Positions 43,303-52,128 of a stretch of 64,000 nt of DNA are shown here, in pieces. The number at the start of each line of letters is the position of its first letter. Positions within the stretch are counted from its first letter, which is position 1. The notes under the pieces are model-generated. The model was given only the letters and a program-made list of their open reading frames with translations. It made no database searches and had not been told where the DNA came from. A program made the position numbers and the translations under genes. Source of the DNA: Hylemonella sp. (GTDB lineage Bacteria > Pseudomonadota > Gammaproteobacteria > Burkholderiales > Burkholderiaceae_C); contig JAUXVI010000051.1 of the NCBI GenBank assembly GCA_030680575.1, positions 1-64,000 on the forward strand, in the 5' to 3' direction.

Positions 43303-44307
43303 ATGGCGGTTTTCACGGAAGTCTCATTCGATGAGGCCGGTGCCCTGCTGCAAACCCTGAGCCTGGGCCAGCTGCAGGCCATGGAAGGCTGCAAGGGCGG
43401 CATCGAGAACACCAATTACTTCGTCACCACCGACCAGGGTGCCTATGTGCTGACCCTGTTCGAACGCCTGAGTTTCGAACAACTGCCCTTTTACCTGCGC
43501 CTGATGAAGCACCTGGCGCTCAAGGGCATCCCGGTGCCCGACCCGGCAGCCGACCGCGACGGCGATATCCTGCACAAACTCAAGGACAAGCCGGCGGCGG
43601 TGGTCAACCGCCTGCGCGGCAAAAGCGAACTTAAGCCCACCCCGGCGCACTGCGCAGCCGTGGGCGACATGCTGGCGAAGATGCACCTGGCCGGGCGTGA
43701 CTACGACCGCCAGCAACCCAATCTGCGCGGCCTGGCCTGGTGGAACGAGACCGTGCCGGTGGTGCTGCCGCATCTGACACCCGAGCAGGCCACCCTGATC
43801 CGCAGCGAGCTGGCCTACCAGAACCATGTGGCGGCACAGCCGATCTACAGTGCCCTGCCGCGCGGCCCCATCCATGCCGACCTGTTCCGCGACAACGTGA
43901 TGTTCGACCGCGCGCCCGGCTCCGACCAGCCCGAGCTGACCGGTTTCTTCGACTTCTACTTTGCCGGTGTCGACAGCTGGCTGTTCGACGTGGCGGTCTG
44001 CCTGAACGACTGGTGCATCGACCTGGCCAACGGCGAGACAGATGCCGAACGCACCGCGGCCTTCCTGCAGGCCTATGCCGCCGTGCGGCCGTTCAGCGCC
44101 GCCGAGCGCGAGCTGATGCCAGCCATGCTGCGCGCCGGTGCCCTGCGTTTCTGGACCTCGCGCCTGTGGGACTTCCACCTGCCGCGCGAAGCCTCGATGC
44201 TGCAGGCACACGACCCGGCGCATTTCGAGCGTGTGCTGCGCCAGCGCATCCAGCAGCCGGTGCACGCGTCCGACTTTCTCGCCAGCCCGGCACGGCAAGC
44301 GGCATGA
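43303..44307 (+). CDS. thrB: Homoserine kinase (APH-fold, ThrB type II)
   Basis: A 334-residue kinase of the aminoglycoside-phosphotransferase fold, the form of homoserine kinase used by Pseudomonas and Burkholderiales. GIENTNYFVTTDQGAYVLTLFE is the nucleotide-binding beginning; the catalytic loop GPIHADLFRDNVMF (about 188-201) and the metal site GFFDFYFAGVDSWLFDVAV are intact. It phosphorylates homoserine for threonine synthesis. Its stop overlaps the start of the next membrane-protein gene. Confidence 0.94.
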   Translation: MAVFTEVSFDEAGALLQTLSLGQLQAMEGCKGGIENTNYFVTTDQGAYVLTLFERLSFEQLPFYLRLMKHLALKGIPVPDPAADRDGDILHKLKDKPAAVVNRLRGKSELKPTPAHCAAVGDMLAKMHLAGRDYDRQQPNLRGLAWWNETVPVVLPHLTPEQATLIRSELAYQNHVAAQPIYSALPRGPIHADLFRDNVMFDRAPGSDQPELTGFFDFYFAGVDSWLFDVAVCLNDWCIDLANGETDAERTAAFLQAYAAVRPFSAAERELMPAMLRAGALRFWTSRLWDFHLPREASMLQAHDPAHFERVLRQRIQQPVHASDFLASPARQAA

Positions 44308-45104
44308 AACTCAACATCGTCCCCGCGCGTACCGGCTGGCTCTGGGTCAGGGCGGGCCTGCGCACCTTCTGGCAGCAGCCGCTGGCGCTCTCGGGCCTGT
44401 TTTTCCTGTTCATCACCGTCATGTCGGTGGCCAGCCTGGTTCCCTATCTCGGCAACGCGCTGGCCTTGGGCCTGCTGCCGGCGGCCACCCTGGGTCTGAT
44501 GGCCGCCACGCGCGAGGCCAGCCAGGGCAAGTTCCCCATGCCATCGATCCTGATCAGCGCCTTCCGGGCCGGCCGCCAACAGGCGCGCGCCATGGCGGTG
44601 CTGGGCGTGATCTATGCGCTGGGTTTCCTGGCGGTGCTTGGCATCTCGGCCTTGTTCGACGGTGGCGACTTCGCGCGCCTCTATCTGGTGGGCGGCTCGC
44701 TCACGCGCGAGATGGTGGAGAGCCCGGCCTTCCAGAACGCCATGTGGGTGGCCATGGCGCTGTACCTGCCGCTGTCGCTGCTGTTCTGGCACGCCCCGGC
44801 GCTGGTGCACTGGCATGGTGTGTCGCCGGCCAAAAGCCTGTTCTTCAGCGGGGTGGCCTGTCTGCGCAACTTCGGCGCCATGACACTCTTCCTGCTCGGC
44901 TGGCTGGGCGTCTTCTCGCTCGTTGGCGCAGGGCTGCTGATGCTGAGCATGGCCCTGGGCCAGCCCGAACTGATGGGCATGCTGATGTTCCCGGCTTCCC
45001 TGTTGCTGGCGGCCATGTTCTTCTGCTCGATCTATTTCAGCTTCCGTGACAGCTTCGTCACCGACGACGCTGAAACCAGCCCCCCTAACCCTTCCAGCCC
45101 CTGA
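44304..45104 (+). CDS. BPSS1780-like multi-pass membrane protein
   Basis: A 266-residue inner-membrane protein with about six hydrophobic segments (near 20-45, 50-70, 95-118, 150-170, 190-215 and 220-245), matching the BPSS1780 family found after thrB in Burkholderiales. The ATG overlaps the thrB TGA. Function unknown. The last ~12 residues are polar and Pro-rich. It is convergent with uvrD, 20 bp apart. Confidence 0.8.
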   Translation: MKLNIVPARTGWLWVRAGLRTFWQQPLALSGLFFLFITVMSVASLVPYLGNALALGLLPAATLGLMAATREASQGKFPMPSILISAFRAGRQQARAMAVLGVIYALGFLAVLGISALFDGGDFARLYLVGGSLTREMVESPAFQNAMWVAMALYLPLSLLFWHAPALVHWHGVSPAKSLFFSGVACLRNFGAMTLFLLGWLGVFSLVGAGLLMLSMALGQPELMGMLMFPASLLLAAMFFCSIYFSFRDSFVTDDAETSPPNPSSP

Positions 45105-45124
45105 GAACGCGAGCCGGGGGCACT

Positions 45125-47503
45125 TCAGGGCACCGGCGTCAGCTTGGCCACCGACAGCGCCAGCCACTTGACGCCGTGGCGCGGGAAGTTGACCTGCGCC
45201 CGCGCATCGTCACCCGCCCCTTCGAGCGTGAGCACCGTGCCTTCGCCGAACTTGGTGTGGAACACCTTCATGCCGACCTTCAGGCCGGTGCTCTCGCTGG
45301 CTTTTGACACCGGCTCGGGCGCATGTCGGCTGCTCGAAAAATCAGAGCCAAATTGGCCCTTGGACCCCGACCAACCTGCGCGTCCAGCTCCTGAATTGAT
45401 AGCAACTTCAAAGCCGGAGCCAAAGCCCTGGTGCTTCGGCGTGATCCACTTGAGCGTTTCCTCCGGCAACTCATCGAAGAAGCGGCTGCGGATGTTGTAA
45501 CGCGTCTGGCCGTGCAGCATGCGTGTCTGCGAGTGGCTGAGGTACAGGCGCTGGCGTGCGCGTGTGATGGCCACATACATCAGGCGCCGCTCCTCCTCCA
45601 ACCCGTCGAAGTCACTCATCGAGTTCTCGTGCGGGAACAGGCCTTCTTCCAGCCCGGTGATGAAAACGCAGTTGAACTCCAGCCCCTTGCTGGCATGCAC
45701 CGTCATCAGCTGCACTGCGTCCTGCCCGTCCTGCGCCTGGTTGTCGCCGGCCTCCAGCGCGGCGTGGGTGAGGAAGGCAGCCAGCGGTGACATCACTTCG
45801 CCAGTGTCGTCGGGCGCCCCGGGCTCGGCGGCCGCTGGTACGCTCGTTTCCTGCGGCAGCGCCTCGGCATCACGGCCGAAGCCTTCCAGCGAAACAAAGC
45901 TCTCGGCCGCGTTCACCAGTTCTTCCAAGTTCTCGATGCGGTCGGCGCCTTCGCGCTCGGTCTGGTAGTGCTCGATCAGGCCGCTGTGTGCCAGCACCAG
46001 TTCGATGATCTCGCGCAGCGTCAGACCTTGCGTCTGCTCGCGCAGCACGTCGATCTTGGCAACGAAAGCACCGAGGTTGGCACCGGCCTTGCCGCTGACC
46101 GTGCTCACCGCGTCATGCAGCGAGCAGCCGGCCGCGCGCGCCGCGTCCTGCAGCTGCTCCAGGCTGCGCGCCCCGATGCCGCGCGGCGGGAAATTGACCA
46201 CGCGCAGGAAACTGGTGTCGTCCAGCGGATTCTCCAGCAGACGCAAGTAGGCCAGCGCGTGCTTGATCTCGGCGCGCTCGAAGAAGCGCAGGCCGCCATA
46301 CACCTTGTAGGGGATGGCGGCATTGAACAAGGCGGTCTCGATCACCCGGCTCTGCGCGTTGGAGCGGTACAGCACGGCAATCTCTTTTCTCTCCATGCCT
46401 TCGCGCACCAGCTGTTTCATCTCGTCCACCATCCACTGCGCCTCGGCAAAGTCGCTGGTGGACTCGTACACCCGCACCGGCTCGCCCGGTCCCTGATCGG
46501 TGCGCAGGTTCTTGCCCAGGCGGTGCTTGTTGTGGCTGATCAGCTCGTTGGCGGCGTCCAGGATGTTGCTGTAGCTGCGGTAGTTCTGCTCCAGCTTGAT
46601 CTGGTGCTGCACCTTGAATTCGCGCACGAAGTCGGCCATGTTGCCCACGCGCGCACCGCGGAAGGCGTAGATGCTCTGGTCGTCGTCGCCTACGGCCAGC
46701 ACCGCGCCGCCGTCCGGGCGCAGCGTGCCGCTGTCATCCTGCCCCGCCAATTGCTTAATCCAGGCGTACTGCAGCTTGTTGGTGTCCTGGAACTCGTCGA
46801 TCAGGATGTGGCGGAAGCGCCGCTGGTAGTGCTCGCGCACCGGATCGTTATCGCGCAGCAGCTCGTAGGAACGCAGCAGCAGCTCGCCGAAATCGACCAC
46901 GCCCTCGCGCTGGCACTGCTCTTCGTACAGCTGGTACAACTCCACCTTCTTGCGCGTGTCCTCGTCGCGCGCCTCCACCATGTGGGGGCGCAGCCCCTCT
47001 TCCTTGCAGCCGGCAATGAACCACTGCAACTGCTTGGGCGGAAAACGTTCGTCGTCCACATTGAACTGCTTGCACAGACGCTTGACGGCGCTGAGCTGGT
47101 CCTGCGTGTCCAGGATCTGGAAGGTCTGCGGCAGGTTGGCTGCCTTGTAGTGGGCACGCAGCAGCCGGTTGCACAGGCCATGGAAGGTGCCGATCCACAT
47201 GCCGCGCACATTGACCGGCAGCATGCTGGAGAGGCGCGTCATCATCTCGCGCGCCGCCTTGTTGGTGAAGGTCACCGCCAGCACACCGCCGGGCGACACC
47301 TGCCCCGTCTGCAGCAGCCAGGCGATGCGCGTGGTCAGCACCCGCGTCTTGCCCGAACCGGCGCCGGCCAGGATCAGCGCATGCTCGGGCGGCAGCGTGA
47401 CGGCGGCACGCTGCTCCTCATTCAGACTCGCAATCAAGGGGGAGTCGGTGGCGGTGGAAAACAGGGAGGGGGAGAAACCGGACGGCGGCAGAACAGAGGA
47501 CAT
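45125..47503 (-). CDS. uvrD: DNA helicase II (UvrD/PcrA)
   Basis: A 792-residue superfamily 1A helicase that unwinds DNA in excision and mismatch repair. Motifs: Q-type LNEEQRAAVT, Walker A LAGAGSGKTRVL (about 45-56), TFTNKAAREM, DEFQDTN, GDDDQSIYAFRGA, YRSNAQSRVIE, VQLMTVHASKGLEF and YVAITRARQRL. The linker between the helicase core and the C-terminal Tudor-like segment (VGMKVFHTKFGEGTVL) is encoded by a copy of the interspersed repeat (45341-45405), which gives a Gly/Ser-rich stretch. Confidence 0.96.
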   Translation of the reverse strand: MSSVLPPSGFSPSLFSTATDSPLIASLNEEQRAAVTLPPEHALILAGAGSGKTRVLTTRIAWLLQTGQVSPGGVLAVTFTNKAAREMMTRLSSMLPVNVRGMWIGTFHGLCNRLLRAHYKAANLPQTFQILDTQDQLSAVKRLCKQFNVDDERFPPKQLQWFIAGCKEEGLRPHMVEARDEDTRKKVELYQLYEEQCQREGVVDFGELLLRSYELLRDNDPVREHYQRRFRHILIDEFQDTNKLQYAWIKQLAGQDDSGTLRPDGGAVLAVGDDDQSIYAFRGARVGNMADFVREFKVQHQIKLEQNYRSYSNILDAANELISHNKHRLGKNLRTDQGPGEPVRVYESTSDFAEAQWMVDEMKQLVREGMERKEIAVLYRSNAQSRVIETALFNAAIPYKVYGGLRFFERAEIKHALAYLRLLENPLDDTSFLRVVNFPPRGIGARSLEQLQDAARAAGCSLHDAVSTVSGKAGANLGAFVAKIDVLREQTQGLTLREIIELVLAHSGLIEHYQTEREGADRIENLEELVNAAESFVSLEGFGRDAEALPQETSVPAAAEPGAPDDTGEVMSPLAAFLTHAALEAGDNQAQDGQDAVQLMTVHASKGLEFNCVFITGLEEGLFPHENSMSDFDGLEEERRLMYVAITRARQRLYLSHSQTRMLHGQTRYNIRSRFFDELPEETLKWITPKHQGFGSGFEVAINSGAGRAGWSGSKGQFGSDFSSSRHAPEPVSKASESTGLKVGMKVFHTKFGEGTVLTLEGAGDDARAQVNFPRHGVKWLALSVAKLTPVP
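45341..45405 (-). repeat. Interspersed Comamonadaceae repeat, copy E (inside uvrD)
   Basis: On the minus strand: GTTGCTATCAATTCAGGAGC, then TGGACGCGCAGG, then a tail with GGGGTCCAAGGGCCAATTTG. It is in the same orientation as uvrD and translated in frame as part of the C-terminal linker. Confidence 0.7.
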
Positions 47504-47536
47504 GCCGCCATTGTAGGAAGTCCGCTCCCCAACGCC

Positions 47537-49411
47537 TCAGATCTGCACCCGTGTCCCCAATTCGATCACGCAGTTGTTCGGCAGGCGGAAAAAGTCCGCC
47601 ACGTTACCGGCATTGCGCGACATGAGGGAAAACAAGGCCTCGCGCCAGCGCGCCATGCCGGCGCCGCGGGTGGGCACCACGATTTCCCGGCTGAGGAAAT
47701 AGGAGGTCTCGAACAGGTTGATCGCCAAGCCCTGGGCCTGGCAGCGTTCAAGCGCCTGCGGGATGTCGGGGGTGTTCATGAAACCGTAGTTCACCTGCAC
47801 CTTCCAGAAACCCGGCACCAGGGGCGTCACCTGCACGCGCTCCTCGTCCGCAATCCAGGGCACATCATGGAACACCACCGTCAGGATCAGATTACGCTCG
47901 TGCAGCACCTGGTTGTGCTTGAGGTTGTGCATCAGTGCCTGCGGCACGGTGTCCGGATTGGCCACCGCATAAACAGCGGTACGCGGCACACGGTGCACCG
48001 ACTCGGCGGCCATGGTCGTGATGAAGGGCAACAGTTCCGGATCGCCCTGCCGGATGTTCTCGATCAGCAGCTCGCGACCACGCCGCCAGGTCGCCATGAC
48101 GGCGAAGATGGCGATGCCGGCAACCAGCGGAAACCAGCCGCCCTCCAGGAACTTGATGGCACAGGAGACGACCAGCGCCGCATCCAGCAGCAGAAAGGCG
48201 CCGGTGGCAGCCAGCGCCAGCGGCAAAGGGTAGCCCCAGCCATGGCGGATGACGAAAAAGGTCAACACCGTCGTGATGAGCATGGTCAGCGTGACCGCAA
48301 TGCCATAGGCCGAGGCCAGCGCCGACGAACTGCCGAAGCCGACCACCGCCAGCAGCACGGCCACCAGCAGCAGCCAGTTGACCTCCGGCATGTAGATCTG
48401 GCCGACCTCCTTGGCCGAGGTGTACAGCACGCGCATGCGCGGCAGCAGGCCCAGCTGGATCGCCTGTTTGGTGACGGAATAGGCGCCTGAGATCACCGCC
48501 TGTGAGGCGATGATGGTGGCCAGCGTGGCCAGCACCACCGCCGGCACCAGCCAGGCCGTGGGGAACATGCGGTAGAAGGGGTTGTCCACGGCGGAGGGGT
48601 CGCGCATGAGCAACGCACCCTGGCCCATGTAGTTGATCGCCAGCGCCGGCAGCACGTAGCCGATCCAGGCCAGCTGGACCGGGCGCTTGCCGAAGTGCCC
48701 CATGTCGGCATACAGCGCCTCAGCCCCCGTGAAGGCCAGCACGATGGCGCCCACCGCCACAAACACATGCCAGCCCTGGGCACGCAAAAAGGCCAGTGCA
48801 TGCAACGGGTTCAAAGCCGCCAGGATGGCAGGCTCACGCACGATCTCCAGCAAGCCGGTGAAGGCCAGCACCGCAAACCACAGCATGATGATGGGGCCGA
48901 ACAGCCGGCCGACCAGGCCGGTGCCGAAACGCTGCACCATGAACAGGCCGACCAGCACCGTGGCCGACACCGGCAGCACATAGGGCTTGAGCGCCGGCGT
49001 CACCACCTCCAGGCCCTCGACCGCGCTCAGCACGGAGATCGCCGGCGTGATGACGCTGTCGCCATAAAACAGCGCTGCCCCTGCCACACCGGTCAGCAGC
49101 AGCGCAACACGCCGTCCGGGTGTCTTGCCCGCCGCTTGGGCGGCCAGCGCGGTCAGCGCCAGGATGCCGCCTTCGCCGCGGTTGTTGGCACGCAGGATCA
49201 GCAGCACGTACTTGAGGGTGACGATGGTCAGCAGACCCCAGACGATCACCGAGACGGCGCCGATGATGTGGGCCATGTCCAGCGGCACGCCCGCGGCGCC
49301 AAAGATCTCTTTCATCGTGTACAGCGGACTGGTGCCAATGTCGCCGTACACCACGCCCAGAGCGCCCAGTGTCAATACGGCGAGTTTTTCCTTGTCGTGA
49401 TTCGTGTCCAT
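47537..49411 (-). CDS. kup: Low-affinity potassium transporter Kup
   Basis: A 624-residue K+/H+ symporter with about twelve hydrophobic segments. The N-terminal signature [24 protein letters not shown] is complete, as are [13 protein letters not shown] and the [21 protein letters not shown] block. The C-terminal ~130 residues are cytoplasmic. I chose the ATG at 49411 (MDTNHDKEK), which gives the normal family length; the open frame continues upstream. It lies downstream of kdpE and kdpD-like genes on the same strand, which suggests control by them. Confidence 0.95.
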   Translation of the reverse strand: MDTNHDKEKLAVLTLGALGVVYGDIGTSPLYTMKEIFGAAGVPLDMAHIIGAVSVIVWGLLTIVTLKYVLLILRANNRGEGGILALTALAAQAAGKTPGRRVALLLTGVAGAALFYGDSVITPAISVLSAVEGLEVVTPALKPYVLPVSATVLVGLFMVQRFGTGLVGRLFGPIIMLWFAVLAFTGLLEIVREPAILAALNPLHALAFLRAQGWHVFVAVGAIVLAFTGAEALYADMGHFGKRPVQLAWIGYVLPALAINYMGQGALLMRDPSAVDNPFYRMFPTAWLVPAVVLATLATIIASQAVISGAYSVTKQAIQLGLLPRMRVLYTSAKEVGQIYMPEVNWLLLVAVLLAVVGFGSSSALASAYGIAVTLTMLITTVLTFFVIRHGWGYPLPLALAATGAFLLLDAALVVSCAIKFLEGGWFPLVAGIAIFAVMATWRRGRELLIENIRQGDPELLPFITTMAAESVHRVPRTAVYAVANPDTVPQALMHNLKHNQVLHERNLILTVVFHDVPWIADEERVQVTPLVPGFWKVQVNYGFMNTPDIPQALERCQAQGLAINLFETSYFLSREIVVPTRGAGMARWREALFSLMSRNAGNVADFFRLPNNCVIELGTRVQI

Positions 49412-49484
49412 CGCAAAGCATTCAAAGTGACGATGCCGCCACTGTCGCGCGCCCGGCATCAGGAACGCATAAGGACGCGATGGG

Positions 49485-50171
49485 TCAGTCGCTGGCGAGC
49501 CGGTAACCGACGCCGGTCTCGGTCAGCAGATGGCGCGGCTCGGCCGGGTCGCGCTCGATCTTGGCGCGCAGCTGACCCATGTACAGCCGCAGGTAGTGCG
49601 TGTGCTCGGTGAACTCGGGGCCCCACACATCCGTCAGCAGCTGCCGGTGCGTCACCACCTTGCCGGCGCTGCGCACCAGGCGCGCCAGCAGCTTGAACTC
49701 GGTGGGTGTGAGATGCACCGGCGCCCCGGCGCGCTGCACTGTGTGCGCGGCGAGATCGATGCGCAGATCGTCCAGTTCATGCACCGTCACGGCGGCGGCC
49801 AGGGCCGTGCCACGGTGGCGTAGTGCCACGCGGATGCGTGCCAGCAGCTCGCCCACGTTGAAGGGTTTGGTCAGGTAGTCGTCGGCGCCGGCATCGAGCA
49901 GCTCGATCTTCTGCACTTCCTGATGGCGTGCCGACACCACGATGATGGGCACGCTCTGCTGCCGGCGCACCTCGTGCACCAGTTGCAGGCCGTCGCCGTC
50001 GGGCAACCCCAGATCGAGCACGATGACGTCGGGCGGGCTGTGGCGCAGCAGCGCCATGGCCTCGCTCAACGTCACCGCGGTCTGCACCTCGAAGCCTTCG
50101 ACCGAAAGCGAAGACTGCATCAGCGAGCGGATCTCGCGGTCATCCTCCACCACCAGCACGCGCAAGGTCAT
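49485..50171 (-). CDS. kdpE: KdpE-type OmpR-family response regulator
   Basis: A 228-residue two-domain regulator. The receiver ([12 protein letters not shown], phospho-acceptor Asp53 in [12 protein letters not shown], Lys in LTKPF) is followed by a winged helix (about 130-228, [54 protein letters not shown]). Sequence is closest to KdpE. CGGAGG lies seven bases before the ATG at 50171, in the proximal copy of a 62-bp tandem duplication that separates it from the kinase gene. An upstream TTG (50189) is less likely. Confidence 0.92.
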   Translation of the reverse strand: MTLRVLVVEDDREIRSLMQSSLSVEGFEVQTAVTLSEAMALLRHSPPDVIVLDLGLPDGDGLQLVHEVRRQQSVPIIVVSARHQEVQKIELLDAGADDYLTKPFNVGELLARIRVALRHRGTALAAAVTVHELDDLRIDLAAHTVQRAGAPVHLTPTEFKLLARLVRSAGKVVTHRQLLTDVWGPEFTEHTHYLRLYMGQLRAKIERDPAEPRHLLTETGVGYRLASD

Positions 50172-50178
50172 GGCAACA

Positions 50179-50294
50179 CCTCCGTGCAACGCACTGCGGT
50201 ACGAGCCCCTTCGGGCGGCCGGGCGGGGTTCACGAAAAAACCTCCGTGCAGCGCACTGCGGTGCGAGCCCCTTCGGGCGGCCGGGCGGGGCTCA
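50179..50294. repeat. Tandem duplication between the kinase and regulator genes
   Basis: Two 54-bp copies (50179-50232 and 50241-50294) differ at three positions and repeat with a period of 62 bp. Each copy, read on the minus strand, carries a GC hairpin (GAGCCCC/GGGGCTC in the kinase-proximal copy, GAACCCC in the other) and a CGGAGG Shine-Dalgarno sequence. Only the copy next to kdpE is followed by its ATG. Confidence 0.9.
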
Positions 50295-51785
50295 TGGCAA
50301 CTCCGGCGCCGGTGGCGGCAGATCCAGCGGCAACACCAGGCAGAAGACGCTGCCTTCGCCAACGCGGGACTGCAGCGTCAGCCGGCCGCCATGCGCCTGC
50401 GCAATGGCGCGGCAGACCGCCAGCCCCAGACCGGCACCGCGCCGGCCCGAGCGGTCGCCACGCGCATAAGGTTTGAAGATGTCTTCCTGTTCGGCCAGCG
50501 CAATGCCGGGCCCGTGGTCCGCGACGCAGAGCTGGATCTCCTGCGGCTGTGCGCTGACCGTCAGCTCAATCGTTCCCTCGCCATACTTGAGCGCGTTGTC
50601 CAGCAGATTGCCGACCAGTTGCGCCAGCAGCACCGGATCAACCTTCACCAGCGGCAAGCCATCCGGCACGCTGGCGCGGATGCGATGGTCCGGGTCATGC
50701 GGACGCATGCGCGCCAGCACCGCGCCGACGATCTCCTCCATCGACTCCCAGTCGCGCCGCAGCACCAGCCCGGGGCTGGCCAGCCGCACCAGTTGCAAGG
50801 TGTTCTCGGTGATGGCGCTGAGGTAGGACGCTTCACTCGCAATGCTGTCCAGCAGGCGCGCCTGTTCCGTCGGGGCCAGCTTGTCGTGCTGGGTCTGCAG
50901 GGCGGATGCCGCGCCCACGATGGCGGCCAGCGGCGTGCGCAGATCGTGCGAGATCGCCGCCAGAAAGGTGCTTTGCAACTGCTGGCGCTCGGCCTCGCCC
51001 TGCGCCGCCAGCATGGAGGTGGTGAGCTTCAGACGCCACAGCGCCTGCGCCAGCAGGGCACACAGCGCCTGCGCATGTTCCCGTCCTTCCTCGTCGGCGG
51101 CCACGGCCGGGCGGACACAGGCGGCCCCCGAGACCTTTGCCCGTTCACCCAAGGGCAGGTACCAGGCGTCCAGACCGGGCCAGCGCCCCGTGCCTGGTCC
51201 CAGCACGGCGCCTTCGTTCATGCAACAGTGCATGCCGTCAAGTACGGCGGGCGTCAGCTCCTCGACCTGCGCCAAGGCCGCGACGCCTTCCGCCAGCACC
51301 AGCGTGTTAGGCCCCGCAAAAGCGGCATCCAGCGCGCTACGGCCCAAGGTCTGCACCTGTTGCGGCGTGGTGACGCCGGACAGCTCGGTCGCCAGCGCCT
51401 GCAACTGCCGCGCACGCTGCTCATTCAGCCGGGCGATCTCGGTCTCGCGCCGCAGCCCGCTGGCCAACCTGCTGATCACCAGGGCGACCACCAGCATGGT
51501 GGTGAGCGCAATGAAGTGCTCCTGGCTCTCGACCTCGAAGGTCCAGCGCGGTGGCACGAAAAAGAAGTTCAGGGCGGTGACGGCACCGACGGCGCAGACG
51601 GCCGATTTCACCCAGTCCAGCCGGTAGGCGGCGATCACGACCGTCAGCACGTAGATCATGGCCTGGCTGGTCAGCGATACATGCGGCTCCAGCAACAAGC
51701 CCGCGACGGTGGCCAGCGCCAGCAACCCGATGACGATGCCCCAAGGTCTGCTGGAGGAGATGGCCGGAGTCTTGGATCGATCCAT
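50292..51785 (-). CDS. Short KdpD-like sensor histidine kinase
   Basis: A 497-residue kinase equivalent to the C-terminal half of KdpD. Four hydrophobic segments (about 17-110) form the DUF4118 domain typical of KdpD; then a GAF-like linker, the H-box FLAAISHDLRTPLAAIVGAAS (phospho-His about 288) and the ATPase boxes NLLDNALKYG, DHGPGI and GAGLGLAVC. The N-terminal KdpD/USP cytoplasmic domains of full KdpD (~900 residues) are absent. It lies beside kup rather than a kdpFABC pump. Confidence 0.9.
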   Translation of the reverse strand: MDRSKTPAISSSRPWGIVIGLLALATVAGLLLEPHVSLTSQAMIYVLTVVIAAYRLDWVKSAVCAVGAVTALNFFFVPPRWTFEVESQEHFIALTTMLVVALVISRLASGLRRETEIARLNEQRARQLQALATELSGVTTPQQVQTLGRSALDAAFAGPNTLVLAEGVAALAQVEELTPAVLDGMHCCMNEGAVLGPGTGRWPGLDAWYLPLGERAKVSGAACVRPAVAADEEGREHAQALCALLAQALWRLKLTTSMLAAQGEAERQQLQSTFLAAISHDLRTPLAAIVGAASALQTQHDKLAPTEQARLLDSIASEASYLSAITENTLQLVRLASPGLVLRRDWESMEEIVGAVLARMRPHDPDHRIRASVPDGLPLVKVDPVLLAQLVGNLLDNALKYGEGTIELTVSAQPQEIQLCVADHGPGIALAEQEDIFKPYARGDRSGRRGAGLGLAVCRAIAQAHGGRLTLQSRVGEGSVFCLVLPLDLPPPAPELP

Positions 51786-52128
51786 GATGCCGACAGCGTA
51801 GCACTGCCCGCATCAGGATCGCATTAGGAAAGGCTGTCGAATGCCAATACGGAACAACCCCGGTGGCACACAACCCATCGTTCAGACGGGCCAGCAGCGG
51901 AGGTGGCAAAACAGAGGCCATGCCGACCTTGTTGAAAAGCCCACACGATAACGGTGAGCCTATCGCATCGCTTGCCAGAAGAGCGTGCCGGCTACTATGC
52001 CGACTCAAATCAGCGCTCAAACCACCGTTGCGGCTGAGATGCGCCGTAGCAAAGACACCCATCCAGCGTCAAAAAAATGAAAGATTGCTCTCGCATAATG
52101 AAAAAAATGAACTGAAAGCCTTGCCGTT
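51786..52128. other. Divergent intergenic region without a recognised gene
   Basis: 343 bp between the kinase gene (minus) and the GGDEF-EAL gene (plus). It becomes AT-richer towards 52128 (short A-runs) and must hold both promoters. I find no convincing -35/-10 pair, no repeat copy and no RNA gene; the overlapping open frames do not look coding. Confidence 0.5.

Noticed and set aside
43740-45104. A longer open frame upstream of the BPSS1780-like gene
   Set aside because: It runs through thrB in another frame; the ATG at 44304 overlapping the thrB stop is the natural start.
45968-48490. An 840-codon plus-strand ORF opposite uvrD and kup
   Set aside because: It spans the antisense of two conserved genes and has the composition of a shadow frame.
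50179-50294. CRISPR-like repeats
   Set aside because: Only two copies with an 8-bp gap and ribosome-binding sites inside; this is a tandem duplication.
52037-52128. Possible short peptide genes in the AT-rich stretch before the GGDEF-EAL gene
   Set aside because: No ribosome-binding site or coding bias supports them.
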